DNA from: Streptomyces sp. LUP47B
Lineage (GTDB): Bacteria; Actinomycetota; Actinomycetes; Streptomycetales; Streptomycetaceae
Assembly: GCF_001746295.1 (NCBI RefSeq)
Contig: NZ_MJAH01000001.1
Coordinates: 702,562 to 766,561 of the forward strand
Direction of reading: 5' to 3'
Length of the DNA: 64,000 nt
Below the pieces are notes generated by a model that searched no databases, was not told where the DNA came from, and was given only the letters and a program-made list of their open reading frames with translations. Position numbers and translations under genes: made by a program. Positions 10,620 to 19,183 of this stretch are shown here, piece by piece (the stretch's first letter is position 1; every line of letters begins with the position of its first letter).

Positions 10620-10955
10620 TCAGTGGCCCCGGGCCATCCATTCCTCGAGGTGCGGGGCCTCGGCTCCGATGGTGGTCGACTCGCCGTGGCCGGTGCGGAC
10701 CACCGTTTCCGGCGGCAGCACGAGCGGCACGCCTTCACCGATCGACTCGACGATCCCGGCCGCCTCGTGGCCGAGCAGGAAGGGGAACTCGTCGTTGATG
10801 CCGCCCTCGCGGTAGTGGAGGTCGGTGTGGCAGACCCCGCACGACTGGATCCGTGCGACCACCTCTCCCGGCCCCGGGGCGGGGATCACGATCGTCTCGA
10901 TGCCGACCGGCTCGCCCTTCGCGCGTGCGACGACGCCTCGTACCTGCTGGGACAT
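10620..10955 (-). pseudogene. Deletion fusion: N-terminus of mycothiol-dependent formaldehyde dehydrogenase joined to C-terminus of MBL-fold hydrolase
   Basis: The first about 80 residues match the start of zinc alcohol dehydrogenases of the S-(hydroxymethyl)mycothiol dehydrogenase type: [10 protein letters not shown], the zinc ligand stretch [21 protein letters not shown] and VESIGEGV. The frame then passes directly into about 30 residues typical of the end of the metallo-beta-lactamase-fold protein often encoded next to that enzyme ([27 protein letters not shown]). About 1.4 kb of a normal two-gene unit is missing. The ORF is intact, but catalysis is impossible for either enzyme. It is 18 bases downstream of the P450 gene, so it is in that operon. 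Confidence 0.75.
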
Positions 10956-10973
10956 TGCTGGATTCCCTCCTGT

Positions 10974-12188
10974 TCAAACGGGCTGGACGCGCAGGGGCAG
11001 TGACGCCCAAGAGCGCAGGGTGTTGTTGGGGTGGCGGCGCGGGGTTCCGGCCAGCTGGAACCGCTCGACGCGTCGGGCCAGCGCGGTCAGCAGCGCTTCG
11101 GCCTCCAGGCGGGCCACATGCTGGCCGATGCACTGGTGGATGCCCATGCCGAAGCCGACGTGGCCGGAGGGGTCCCGGGTGGGGTCGAAGCGGTCGGGGT
11201 CACTCCAGCGGGCCGGGTCGCGGTTGGCCGCGCCGAGGAACATGAGGATCTTCGTGTCCGCGGGGATGACCGTGCCGGCGATGGCGACGTCGGAGGTGGC
11301 GGTACGGAAGAAGGTCTGCACCGGTGACTGCCAGCGGACCGCCTCGTCGAACGCGGCCCGCGCCAACTCCGGCCGCTGCCGCAGCCGTTGCCACTCCTCG
11401 GGGTGAGTAGCGAAGGCGTACAGGCAGGCCGCCAGGCCGTGCACGGTGGTGTCGACACCGGCCGAGAGCAGGGAGCGCACCATCAACGGTGCCTGTTCAT
11501 CCGTCAGATCTCCACGGTCGACAGCAGCCCAGATGGCGGCCCCGAAGCTGTCCCCGCTCAACGCCTCGCGTCGGCACTGGGCGTTGACCCATGCCGACAG
11601 TTCGGCCAGCCGGGGGGCGTCCGCCTTGACGAGGTCGTTGCGAGGGCCGAAGGCGTTGAAGACCATGTTGCCGTACGGCAGAAGGTTCTCCCGGCCGTCC
11701 GGTCCGAGGCCCACCGCGTCCGGGAAGGCCCGCAGGGGGAACGCCTCCGCCAGCGCCGTGAAGCCGTCGAACTCGGGCCCCCGGGCGAGAACTTGCTCGA
11801 CGACTTCCTCCGCTATGGCGTGCCAGTTCTCGCGCAGGCGGCGCAGGGCGGGCGGGGCGAGGATCTCGCGCAGCACCCGGCGCGGGGCGTCGTGGCGGGG
11901 CGGGTCGGCCTCCAGCAGCAGGCTCGGCGGGCGCCACGGCTCCTCGTGCCGGAAGTTGGCCAGCCCCACACCCGAGCCCGACTCGAAGTGCTGCCAGTCC
12001 ACCAGTGCGGCATGCACCTGCTCGTAGCGGGCCAGCGCGTAGGCGTCGTGACGGGAGAGGTACACGACCGGACCAGCCTCGCGCAGCGCCTGATGCAGCG
12101 GTTCGGGGTCCAGCAGGACGTCGTCGGCGAACGGATCGACGTCACTTACGGGCGGCACGACGGAATGCTCCAGTGCCTCGGTCATCAC
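10974..12188 (-). CDS. Cytochrome P450
   Basis: 404 aa soluble bacterial P450. The I-helix oxygen-binding motif AGVDTTVHG is near residue 243, EAVRW contributes the K-helix region near 288, and the heme-binding loop FGMGIHQCIG is near 345 with its cysteine ligand. It lies 37 bases downstream of the PDR-type reductase gene and upstream of the formaldehyde dehydrogenase remnant. The reductase is thus the likely electron donor, and the original substrate was plausibly one whose demethylation releases formaldehyde. The alternative ATG at 12185 makes little difference. Confidence 0.92.
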   Translation of the reverse strand: MMTEALEHSVVPPVSDVDPFADDVLLDPEPLHQALREAGPVVYLSRHDAYALARYEQVHAALVDWQHFESGSGVGLANFRHEEPWRPPSLLLEADPPRHDAPRRVLREILAPPALRRLRENWHAIAEEVVEQVLARGPEFDGFTALAEAFPLRAFPDAVGLGPDGRENLLPYGNMVFNAFGPRNDLVKADAPRLAELSAWVNAQCRREALSGDSFGAAIWAAVDRGDLTDEQAPLMVRSLLSAGVDTTVHGLAACLYAFATHPEEWQRLRQRPELARAAFDEAVRWQSPVQTFFRTATSDVAIAGTVIPADTKILMFLGAANRDPARWSDPDRFDPTRDPSGHVGFGMGIHQCIGQHVARLEAEALLTALARRVERFQLAGTPRRHPNNTLRSWASLPLRVQPV

Positions 12189-12225
12189 GGCTCCTTGGAA
12201 AGGTCTCAGCGATCAGAGATCGGCG

Positions 12226-13233
12226 TCAGAGATCGAGGACGAGGCGGTCGCCGCAGGAGCGCGACACGCACAGGAACATGCAGTCGTTCGCGGCCCGTTC
12301 GTGGTCGGCCAGCACCGAGTCCCGATGGTCCGGCCGCCCCTCCAGCACGGGTGTCAGACACGTGCCGCAGGTGCCATGCTCGCAGGAGGACAACACGTCC
12401 ACGCCGGCCCGGCGCACCGCCTCCAGCACGGACACGTCCGGGGTGACGGTGACCGTGCGTCCGGTGCGCCGCAGTTCCACCTCGAAGGGCGCCTTGCGGA
12501 CCGGCGCCGTCTGCTTGGCGGCGGTGAAGCGCTCGGTGCGCAGGGCGTACGGCGGCCACGCCACGCATGCCGCCTCGACGGCGGCGAGCAGCGGGGCGGG
12601 GCCGCAGGAGTACACCTTGGTGTCCGGCCGTGGTGCGCCCAGCCAGGCCGCCAGGTCCAGCAACCCGAGTTCGTCCTGGGGCACGATGTGCACCCGCTCG
12701 CCGTAGGCCTCCATCAGCTCCTCGTCGAAGGCCATCGACGATCGCGTACGCCCCCCGTACAGCAACTGCCACTCCATACCGAGCAGTTCGGCTTGGCGCA
12801 CCATGGGCAGCAGTGGCGTGATGCCTATGCCGCCCGCAATGAAGAGGTACTTCTCCGACGGTACGAGGGGGAAGTGATTGCGCGGGCCGCCGACACCGAC
12901 ATGGTCCCCCGGGCTCAACCGGTCGTGCACGTAAGCGGATCCTCCCCTGCCCGCGGGCTCCCGCAGCACGGCGATCCGGTAGGTATGCGCGTCCCATCGG
13001 TCGCCGCACAGCGAGTACTGCCGAGTCGTCCCCTCCGGCAGCACCAAGTCGATGTGCGAACCCGGCGTCCAGTCCGGCAGCCGGGCGCCGCCCGGGTGGG
13101 TGAGGGTGAGTGACACGACGCCCTCGGCGACGTCCTCCTTGGCGGAGACGGTCAGAGTCACCGCGTTCCTCGGCGCCGGCCGCCCTGGACCGGCGCCGGA
13201 TCCGGTATCCGCAACCACGCTGGTTCCGACCAC
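12226..13233 (-). CDS. PDR-type ferredoxin reductase, redox partner of the P450
   Basis: 335 aa, domain order flavin (TRQYSLCG near residue 70), NAD (GGIGITPLL near 130), C-terminal [2Fe-2S] ferredoxin (SSCEHGTCGTC near 280 and a later C). The GTG at 13233 follows GGGAGG. It precedes the P450 gene by 37 bases on the same strand, an uncommon arrangement because most actinobacterial P450s use separate ferredoxin and reductase proteins. Here one polypeptide could supply both functions. Second of three such reductases in the window. Confidence 0.9.
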   Translation of the reverse strand: MVGTSVVADTGSGAGPGRPAPRNAVTLTVSAKEDVAEGVVSLTLTHPGGARLPDWTPGSHIDLVLPEGTTRQYSLCGDRWDAHTYRIAVLREPAGRGGSAYVHDRLSPGDHVGVGGPRNHFPLVPSEKYLFIAGGIGITPLLPMVRQAELLGMEWQLLYGGRTRSSMAFDEELMEAYGERVHIVPQDELGLLDLAAWLGAPRPDTKVYSCGPAPLLAAVEAACVAWPPYALRTERFTAAKQTAPVRKAPFEVELRRTGRTVTVTPDVSVLEAVRRAGVDVLSSCEHGTCGTCLTPVLEGRPDHRDSVLADHERAANDCMFLCVSRSCGDRLVLDL

Positions 13234-13303
13234 GTTGTCGCCTCCCGTCGTTGGGTTTCACGCAGGATGGGCGGCGACGACGGACGGGCGCGACGGCATT
13301 CTC

Positions 13304-13510
13304 AATCAATGAGAGACGAACATCCGGAGCATCCGGTGCCCCCAGCGCACGGGAGATACCGGGTGCCGCCGTCCGCACCACGGGCACGACGGACGAGGCC
13401 CCTGACTCGTGGGGGACGATCACCGCCAGTGCGGCCACCACCTCACGGCTCGCGTCACGCACCGCCGCCGCCACTCCCAGGGCGTCTTGCGGGCTCACGC
13501 CGCCGCCCAA
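13304..13510 (-). pseudogene. IclR family regulator, C-terminal remnant
   Basis: A leftward frame encodes about 65 residues matching the end of the IclR effector-binding domain: GVAAAVRDASREVVAALAV, then VVRTAAPGISRALGAPD. The DNA-binding half is absent. Beyond 13510 the frame degrades and IS110-type sequence begins, so the mobile element probably removed the rest. IclR proteins often control aromatic catabolic operons, so this may be the lost regulator of the P450 unit. Confidence 0.6.
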
Positions 13511-13527
13511 CTCAGCGTCCTCAACGC

Positions 13528-13760
13528 CTGATCACCGCCGAACTGACCGTGCTGGTGGGCTTCGACCAGGAGCTGGCGGCCGAGGCGACCCGCACCTCCA
13601 ACCCGTGCGCGGCCTGTTCGCCCAGTTCCACCCCCGCCTGGACCGTGCCCTCAGGCCGCCCCTGGACCTCAGTGCCGTGCCATGGCTGCTGGAACGCTAC
13701 GGATCCCCGGCAGCCCTCGCCCAAAAACCGCCTGCCAGGTGGAGGCGTTGCTCGTTCCAG
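13528..13760 (+). mobile_element. IS110-family transposase remnant
   Basis: Rightward translation gives ELTVLVGFDQELAAEATRTSN. After a one-base shift near 13604 it continues VRGLFAQFHPRLDRAL and AVPWLLERYGSPAALAQ, the central region of IS110 transposases between the DEDD catalytic domain and transposase_20 domain. Both ends are lost and the frame is broken. No inverted repeats are expected for IS110 elements and none were seen. Confidence 0.65.
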
Positions 13761-13829
13761 TCGGGCAGGTACGCATGGGCGGCGGCGCTGGGGTGCCGGG
13801 AGCGAACCAGGGCGGAGGCGACGCGGTGC

Positions 13830-14945
13830 TCATCGCGCGGTCACCAGGTTCTCGATGTCGCCGACCAGGTCGGCCGGGGAGGGTAGCGCGACGATCTCGT
13901 CCCGCATGGCGAAGGCGGCCTTGCGCAGGGAGTCGTCGTTCAGGAGGGTGTCGAGCAGGTCACCGTCCACCACCTGGGGCTCGGCGCGCAGGGCGAAGCC
14001 CTGCGCAACGGCAGCCGCGGCGTTGGTGAAGTGGTCGGCACCACTCGGCATGAACAGCTGCGGGATGCCGACGGCCGCCGCCGCCATCATGGTGCCCGCT
14101 CCGCCATGGTGGACCACGGCGTCGCAGCCGGCCAGCAGCTGGGCAAGCGGCACCCAGTCCGACAACGGCCTTACGTTGGGCGGCAGTTCGCCCAGCGGCG
14201 CGAGGTCGGCGCCGCCGAGGGCGAGCAGGAAGTCGGCGTCCACCGTTGCCGCCTGCTCGATCAGCCGGACGACGTACCGCGCGCCTGCCGTCCGCGACAG
14301 CGCCGTGCCGAGCGTGACCACGACCCGCCGCCGCCCGCCGCGCGCGACCAGGTCCGCCGGCACGGAGCCGCCGCCGTTGAACGGCACGTATCTCACCCGC
14401 CAGCCAGTGCCGTCACCGCCGAGCGAGGCGGGGACCACGTCGAGCACAGTGCGCTCGGGCGGCCCGGTCACCCCGCGGGCCCGGTACTCGTCGGCCAACT
14501 CGGCGGCCATCCCTTCGACATAGGGCAGGCCTGCGGTCACACCGAAGTTGTGGACCACCGTGGGGATGCCCATCACGGCCGCGACAAGTGGCGCCGTACC
14601 TTGCATCGTGGCGTGCACGATCACGTCCGGCCGCCACATCTCGGCCAGCCGGGACAGATCGCCCAGAGCGGACCGGCTGTGCTCGGCAAAGCCGATCACG
14701 GCAAGGCGGCTGATCTCCTCCTGCGTGAACTCCTTCGGCCCGTTCTCGCTGAAGCGAGCGAAGATCTCGGCCGTAGTGATTCCGTCGCCCACCTCCACCA
14801 GGGGGAACCCGGTCGGCTTCAGCACGGTGACCGGGGCCTGCCCGGCGAACAGGACGTCATGACCGGCCGACCGCAGGGCCTGGGCGGTCGGGACCATGGG
14901 GAAGACGTGCGCGGCCGAGCCCGGGGCGCTGAACAGGATTCGCAT
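13830..14945 (-). CDS. Macrolide-type UDP/dNDP-glycosyltransferase (GT1, GT-B fold)
   Basis: 371 aa. The N-terminal acceptor domain starts MRILFSAPGSAAHVFPMVP. The C-terminal nucleotide-sugar domain contains the hallmark VHHGGAGTMMAAAAVGIPQ near residue 280 followed by D and N/Q positions used for sugar binding. It is close to glycosyltransferases of polyketide and natural-product pathways and to resistance (macrolide-inactivating) enzymes. No aglycone or deoxysugar genes are nearby, so a role in biosynthesis cannot be claimed. It is transcribed alone toward the IS110 scrap. Confidence 0.9.
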   Translation of the reverse strand: MRILFSAPGSAAHVFPMVPTAQALRSAGHDVLFAGQAPVTVLKPTGFPLVEVGDGITTAEIFARFSENGPKEFTQEEISRLAVIGFAEHSRSALGDLSRLAEMWRPDVIVHATMQGTAPLVAAVMGIPTVVHNFGVTAGLPYVEGMAAELADEYRARGVTGPPERTVLDVVPASLGGDGTGWRVRYVPFNGGGSVPADLVARGGRRRVVVTLGTALSRTAGARYVVRLIEQAATVDADFLLALGGADLAPLGELPPNVRPLSDWVPLAQLLAGCDAVVHHGGAGTMMAAAAVGIPQLFMPSGADHFTNAAAAVAQGFALRAEPQVVDGDLLDTLLNDDSLRKAAFAMRDEIVALPSPADLVGDIENLVTAR

Positions 14946-15019
14946 GAGGTGTGCTCCTCGTGGACGTGAAGGGTGGTCATGTCATCTCAAGGGCCGGCGG
15001 GTCAAGGCGTGGAGGACGG

Positions 15020-15230
15020 GCGGGGAGGGCCGACCTCGCCGAGTGAGGCAGGGGGAAGCTGCCACGTCTCGGCTCGGCCCGTTTGCGCCCCGCTCTTGCC
15101 GCGACCGTTCCTTCCTCGCCTGTTCGGCGGCCTCTCCATGGCCTTCAGCTCGTTGCGGACGCCGTCCGCCACGACCGAGGTCCGTGCCGCCGCCCCCGAG
15201 CGCCGCTCCGGACATGAGCTCCCCCTCGGT
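15020..15230 (-). pseudogene. Internally deleted copy of the DUF1269 gene
   Basis: Read leftward from 15219, GAGCTCATGTCCG reproduces the start region of the gene at 6159. A few codons later the sequence jumps to the 3' part: VRNELKAME near 15140 corresponds to VRAELKAMEEA of the intact gene, and the following charged stretch is similar but frame-broken. About 430 bases encoding the membrane hairpin are missing. Its upstream promoter-operator (15305-15353) is conserved. Confidence 0.7.
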
Positions 15231-15304
15231 CGACAGAGCCGCAGCAATGGTCCCGTGCATGACAGTGGAGGCGGCGCCCGCCTTAACGGGTATCCAACTC
15301 CACC

Positions 15305-15353
15305 TATGAGACAGTATGTATCAGAGTTAGTTGTGGGTCAATGCGTCTCACAG
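15305..15353 (-). promoter_or_regulatory. Second copy of the tetR(5428)/DUF1269 promoter-operator
   Basis: Reverse complement of this block carries TGTGAGACGCATTGACC, then GATACATACTGTCTCA, matching 6035-6083 in order and spacing. The TTGACC and TACATA promoter elements are kept. It could still bind the regulator encoded at 5428 although the gene behind it is broken. Confidence 0.6.
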
Positions 15354-15699
15354 GTGGAGCGAAGGAAGAGGACTGCGACGCTCCCGCGTCGCGAGAACTT
15401 CATCAACGAGATAGGCGCCCACCGGGAAGGCCCCACCCACTGCCCGAAGGTCCGGTGATTGTCGACTTGGAGATGGCGGAGACGGTCCGTGGCCGGCCAG
15501 GCTCAGGCGCCGGGCAGCCGGAGGGCGCGCCGCCCGAGAACGGTGCCACGGCCCGGACGCTCGCTCCGTACACGGGCCGGGCCGGGCCGGGAAGAGACGG
15601 ACACCGTTCCGCAAATCCTCGCGCCGGGGCCGGTGCGGCAGGGGCTGACCGCCGTACGGGCGGGCGGGCGTTGTCAGTGGCGTCTGATGCAATCGCTCC
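15354..15699. other. Intergenic region before the hypothetical gene at 15700
   Basis: No credible coding frame. It presumably holds the promoter of the hypothetical gene, but no consensus boxes or repeats were recognised. Confidence 0.4.
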
Positions 15700-16308
15700 A
15701 TGACCGCACCAGACGTTGCCCGCCGACTGCCCGACATCCCGACCCTGCGCGCCCGCTGCCGTGCCCTCGCGGCGGCGGAGGCGATGGTCAACCCCAGTGG
15801 TGAGTACGCATATCACGTGTACGCAGCGAACTGGGGCGAGTCCGAGGAGGCGCTGTTCCTGGACACCGGGTCGGGGGACGACTGCACGGTTGTCTTCGCC
15901 CCAGCCGGTATCTACATACGGGCTTTCAGCCACGAGTCGCCGATGAGCCCGTACGGCAACGACGAGATGCAGGCCTGGCCCGGCGTCCTCGACTCGGTGC
16001 CCGAGGTCTTCCGCGCGTACGTCGACGATCCCGCGTTCACCGACGACGGCCTGCCGCGCGTCACGGCCTGCATCTGGCGCGAGACTGGAGACACCCACTG
16101 GCACACCGGTGACATCGCGTTCCCCGACGACGAAGAGGACGACGTGGACGGAGCGGAGTGGCTCCTCGACCTTCTCATCGAGGGAACCCCGGAGGCGTTC
16201 CGGGAGTGGGCGGAGGACTACTACGAGCGGCCGGTCGACCTGGAGGCGGTGCGCCGCGTGTACGCGGAGGCGGGCGTCCCGGATGTCGCCGGCCAGGTGG
16301 AGAAGTAG
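15700..16308 (+). CDS. Hypothetical protein (acidic, 202 aa)
   Basis: Start ATG at 15700 and Streptomyces-like codon use throughout. The protein is acidic and aromatic-rich, with no signal peptide or membrane segment. It includes [21 protein letters not shown], an acidic run DDEEDD near residue 148, and a C-terminal helix ending [12 protein letters not shown]. No domain was recognised. The composition resembles small intracellular proteins annotated only as hypothetical in Streptomyces, and no function is proposed. Confidence 0.75.
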   Translation: MTAPDVARRLPDIPTLRARCRALAAAEAMVNPSGEYAYHVYAANWGESEEALFLDTGSGDDCTVVFAPAGIYIRAFSHESPMSPYGNDEMQAWPGVLDSVPEVFRAYVDDPAFTDDGLPRVTACIWRETGDTHWHTGDIAFPDDEEDDVDGAEWLLDLLIEGTPEAFREWAEDYYERPVDLEAVRRVYAEAGVPDVAGQVEK

Positions 16309-16334
16309 TACTTCACCGCACCGGGTGGCGGGAA

Positions 16335-16690
16335 GTCGTGCGGGAGCAGGTCTGGGATACCGGGGACGCCGTGCTCGCTCCCCGGTTCACACGGCGGCTG
16401 CTGGACTGATTCGCCGGTATGCCCGCGCAGGCCGCTCCTCCCGGCCACCTCGCCCGGACAGACTGACTGCCCGTGAACTGGACGTCCTGCGCACACTGAC
16501 CCGAGGACTGTCGAAAGCCGAGATCGGGCGTGAACTGGGGATTCGCGAGACGACGGTGAATACCCGAGTCGCGCACATCCTGGACAAATACCAACTGCGC
16601 GACCGGGTTCAGGCCGTGGTGCTCGCTTACGACTTGTCGGCCGAGGATGTGGTGCGACGTGTCACGCGGCCGACGTCCGGGGTGTCAGTC
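16335..16690 (+). pseudogene. NarL/LuxR-type response regulator, C-terminal remnant
   Basis: The linker segment [15 protein letters not shown] is followed at once by an in-frame TGA (16407-16409). Then, in another frame, the complete LuxR helix-turn-helix appears: [40 protein letters not shown] and [13 protein letters not shown]. The receiver domain is missing and no kinase gene is nearby. A stop plus a frameshift indicate a dead gene. Confidence 0.7.
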
Positions 16691-17053
16691 GGGCAGGTGT
16701 CCCTGTGTCACCCCGAGCCCCACCCGTTCCCGTTACTTCGCCGATGCCCTGCGTCAGGTAGCGGCGCTACGTGCAGAACTCCAGCCGACGGGCCACAGCC
16801 TCCTTGGTGGCCGACGACTGGAAGGTCATCGTCAGTACGCAGTGCAGGTGTCGGGTGGGGGGATGCGTCAGAGCGCTCGCCGCAACGGGCGCCGTTCGCG
16901 CGAAGGCGTCGGATCAAGAAGGAACCAACCGCCTGCGGTGAACGCACGCCGGCAGCTCCGGTGCGGGCCTTCGCCCTCTGCCACCGCGCCGTACGGCCCC
17001 CTCCCGGCAGCGGCAATCCTGCGCGACAGAAGGCGCACCCGGCGCCACGAGGT
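16691..17053. other. Gene-free stretch
   Basis: Only short overlapping frames without ribosome sites or recognisable similarity. It separates the regulator remnant from the convergent SnoaL-like gene. Confidence 0.4.
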
Positions 17054-17473
17054 TCACGGCGCCGGTACGGCACCGATCTGCTGCATCACCCCGAGGAGGT
17101 CGGGCTGGCCCCGCTCGCCGACGATACGGCCGTCGGCCAGGTAGTAGAAGTTCATGGCCTGCACCGAGATCTTGTTGCCACTCGCCGGGATCCCGAAGAA
17201 GTCACCGTCGTGGGTTCCCCGCATGGTGAACCGCGCGGCCACGGTGTCGCCTTCGGTGACCGTCTCCTCCAGCGTCCACTCCACATCCGGGAAACCGCCG
17301 CGCATCATCCCGAGGACTTCCATGTACCCCTCGGGCCCCCGCAGTGGTTCCGGGTGGCTCGGTGCGTGGAACACCGCGTCCGGAGAAATCACCTCGCGGG
17401 CGAGATCCTCGTTGCCCGTGTTGATGAACTCGACGAAGCGATTCATCACTGACTCGGTGGACTGCGATGGCAT
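17054..17473 (-). CDS. SnoaL-like (NTF2-fold) protein
   Basis: 139 aa member of the NTF2-like superfamily, close to the SnoaL-like polyketide cyclase/ester cyclase group. Visible features are [21 protein letters not shown], a central [21 protein letters not shown] and [15 protein letters not shown], the usual substrate-cavity strands. Such proteins act as isomerases, cyclases or simple binding proteins, and the substrate is unknown. It is divergent from the PadR gene, sharing a 32-base palindromic operator, and so is likely controlled by it. Confidence 0.85.
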   Translation of the reverse strand: MPSQSTESVMNRFVEFINTGNEDLAREVISPDAVFHAPSHPEPLRGPEGYMEVLGMMRGGFPDVEWTLEETVTEGDTVAARFTMRGTHDGDFFGIPASGNKISVQAMNFYYLADGRIVGERGQPDLLGVMQQIGAVPAP

Positions 17474-17520
17474 CTTGCTGTGCCTCTCCAGAGACGTTTG
17501 GGCGGATGCCTACGAGCGTA

Positions 17521-17552
17521 ACATCGAATCGATGTGTACATCGATTCGATGT
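17521..17552. promoter_or_regulatory. PadR operator: long perfect inverted repeat
   Basis: ACATCGAATCGATGT (17521-17535) and ACATCGATTCGATGT (17538-17552) are exact reverse complements separated by two bases. Each arm is itself nearly palindromic. It lies between the divergent SnoaL-like and padR genes, about 20 bases before the padR start, an ideal site for autorepression. Confidence 0.8.
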
Positions 17553-17572
17553 TTGCGTGCGAAGATGGACTC

Positions 17573-18151
17573 ATGCTGGAACTCGCGATACTCGGCTTCC
17601 TGGCCGAGGGCCCCCTGCCCGGACACGAAGTGCGCCGCCGCGTCTCACAGCTGACCGGCTACACGCGACCGGTCAGCGACGGCAGTCTGTATCCGGCGAT
17701 CAATCGTCTGACCAGGGCGGGCTTGATCGAGCGGCGCGCCGACCCGGCCGCGGGGGCGGCCCGGTACGTGCTCAGCGTGACCGCGGCCGGACGGGCCGAC
17801 ATGCTTCAGCGTCTGCGCAAGCCCGCCGACCACGAGATCACCGACTTCACCCGGTTCTACATCGTCCTGGCCTTCCTCTCCCACCTGCCCGACGTGGCCG
17901 AACAGCACGCGGTGTTGCGCAGACGGCTGGAATTCCTGGAAGAACCGGCGAGCTTCTTCTACGACAAGGAGCGGCCCCTGCGTGCCGAGGAGATGGCCGA
18001 CCCCTACCGGCGGGGCATGCTGCTCACCGCCCGCGCCACCAGCCGCGCCGAACGGACCTGGCTGCGCGAGACCCTCGGTGAGAAACCGCCCGCATTCGAC
18101 ACCACGGTCACCGACAGCGATCCGCATGCGCCCGCCGCTCCCGCGAGCTGA
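17573..18151 (+). CDS. PadR family transcriptional regulator
   Basis: Winged-helix repressor, 192 aa. The N-terminal domain is MLELAILGFLAEGPLPGHEVRRR with VSDGSLYPAINRLTRAGLI as recognition helix and wing, and a C-terminal helical dimerisation domain (PadR_C / vir_act_alpha type) follows. The ATG at 17573 is chosen because an upstream ATG at 17534 lies inside the operator. The oxidoreductase gene begins 20 bases after the stop, so the two form an operon with the divergent SnoaL-like gene as a further target. Confidence 0.9.
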   Translation: MLELAILGFLAEGPLPGHEVRRRVSQLTGYTRPVSDGSLYPAINRLTRAGLIERRADPAAGAARYVLSVTAAGRADMLQRLRKPADHEITDFTRFYIVLAFLSHLPDVAEQHAVLRRRLEFLEEPASFFYDKERPLRAEEMADPYRRGMLLTARATSRAERTWLRETLGEKPPAFDTTVTDSDPHAPAAPAS

Positions 18152-18171
18152 CTGCCCACGGAGGTATCCCC

Positions 18172-19155
18172 ATGCTTGCTTCCTGGTACGACGACCAGGG
18201 CCCCGCCGCCGACGTTTTGCACGTCGGTGAACTCCCTGATCCCGTCCCCGGCCCCGGCGAGGTGCGCGTCCGCGTCACCGTCTCGGGCGTCAACCCCGGC
18301 GACACCAAGAAGCGGCGCGGCTGGCTCGGCTCGTCCATGCCCTTCCCGCGGGTGATCCCGCACAGCGACGCCGCCGGAGTCATCGACGCCGTGGGCACCC
18401 AAGTCGACGCCCGCCGCGTCGGACAACGGGTCTGGGTGTACGGCGCCCAGTCCTACCGACCCTTCGGCACCGCCGCCCAGTACACCGTCGTACCCGACCA
18501 CCAGGCCGCACCCCTGCCCGACCACCTCAGTGACGAGTTGGGCGCGAGCCTCGGCATCCCCGGCATCACTGCCCACCGCACCGTCTTCGCCGACGGCCCG
18601 GTCGACGGCCAACTGGTCCTGGTCCACGGAGTTCTCGGCGGCGTCGGCTCCCTGGCCGCCCAGCTCGCCCACTGGGCCGGCGCCACCGTGATCGCCACCG
18701 TCCGCCGAACCGCGGACCTCGACCGCGTCGACCCGGCCGTCGTCTCCCACGCCGTCGCCCTGGACGGCGGCGACCCCGCCGCGGCCATCCGCGCCTACGC
18801 GCCGCGGGGCGTCGACCGGATCATCGAGGTCGCGCTGTCCGACAACGCGGATCTGGACAATGCCGTCGCCGCCAGCAACGCCGTCATCGCCGCCTACGCC
18901 ACCCGCGCGGACCGCACCGAGATCCCCTTCTGGCCCCTGCTGTTCAACAACGTCACCCTGCGGCTGCTCGGGAGCGACGACTTCCCCGCCGAGGCCAAGC
19001 GGCAGGCCGCCCGCGACCTCACCTCCGCCGCCGCCGTCGGCGCCCTCACCGTCGCCGTGGGCGAGCGCTACCCGCTGGACGACATCGCCAAGGCCCACGA
19101 CCACGTCGACGCCGGCGGTGGCCACGGCCGCATCCTGCTCACCATCCCCCAATAG
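18172..19155 (+). CDS. MDR family NADPH:quinone oxidoreductase-like protein
   Basis: 327 aa, medium-chain reductase without structural zinc ligands. The N-terminal GroES-like domain has GEVRVRVTVSGVNPGD, the nucleotide-binding motif is VLVHGVLGGVGSLAAQLA near residue 148, and the C-terminal segment closes with GGGHGRILLTIP. These enzymes reduce quinones or activated alkenes. It follows padR closely with its own ribosome site GGAGG and is probably induced when PadR releases the operator at 17521. Confidence 0.9.
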   Translation: MLASWYDDQGPAADVLHVGELPDPVPGPGEVRVRVTVSGVNPGDTKKRRGWLGSSMPFPRVIPHSDAAGVIDAVGTQVDARRVGQRVWVYGAQSYRPFGTAAQYTVVPDHQAAPLPDHLSDELGASLGIPGITAHRTVFADGPVDGQLVLVHGVLGGVGSLAAQLAHWAGATVIATVRRTADLDRVDPAVVSHAVALDGGDPAAAIRAYAPRGVDRIIEVALSDNADLDNAVAASNAVIAAYATRADRTEIPFWPLLFNNVTLRLLGSDDFPAEAKRQAARDLTSAAAVGALTVAVGERYPLDDIAKAHDHVDAGGGHGRILLTIPQ

Positions 19156-19183
19156 CGCAGACTCTGAACACTGCCCTGCTCAA

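Noticed and set aside
13267..14523. A rightward frame of 418 codons over the IclR relic and glycosyltransferase
   Set aside because: Its second half is antisense to the glycosyltransferase. Only the short IS110-like part (13528-13760) carries recognisable protein sequence.
10974..14945. P450, reductase and glycosyltransferase as a natural-product gene cluster
   Set aside because: No polyketide synthase, NRPS, terpene or deoxysugar genes nearby, and the glycosyltransferase is separated from the P450 operon by IclR and IS110 scraps. The P450 operon ends in formaldehyde-detoxification remnants, favouring catabolism.
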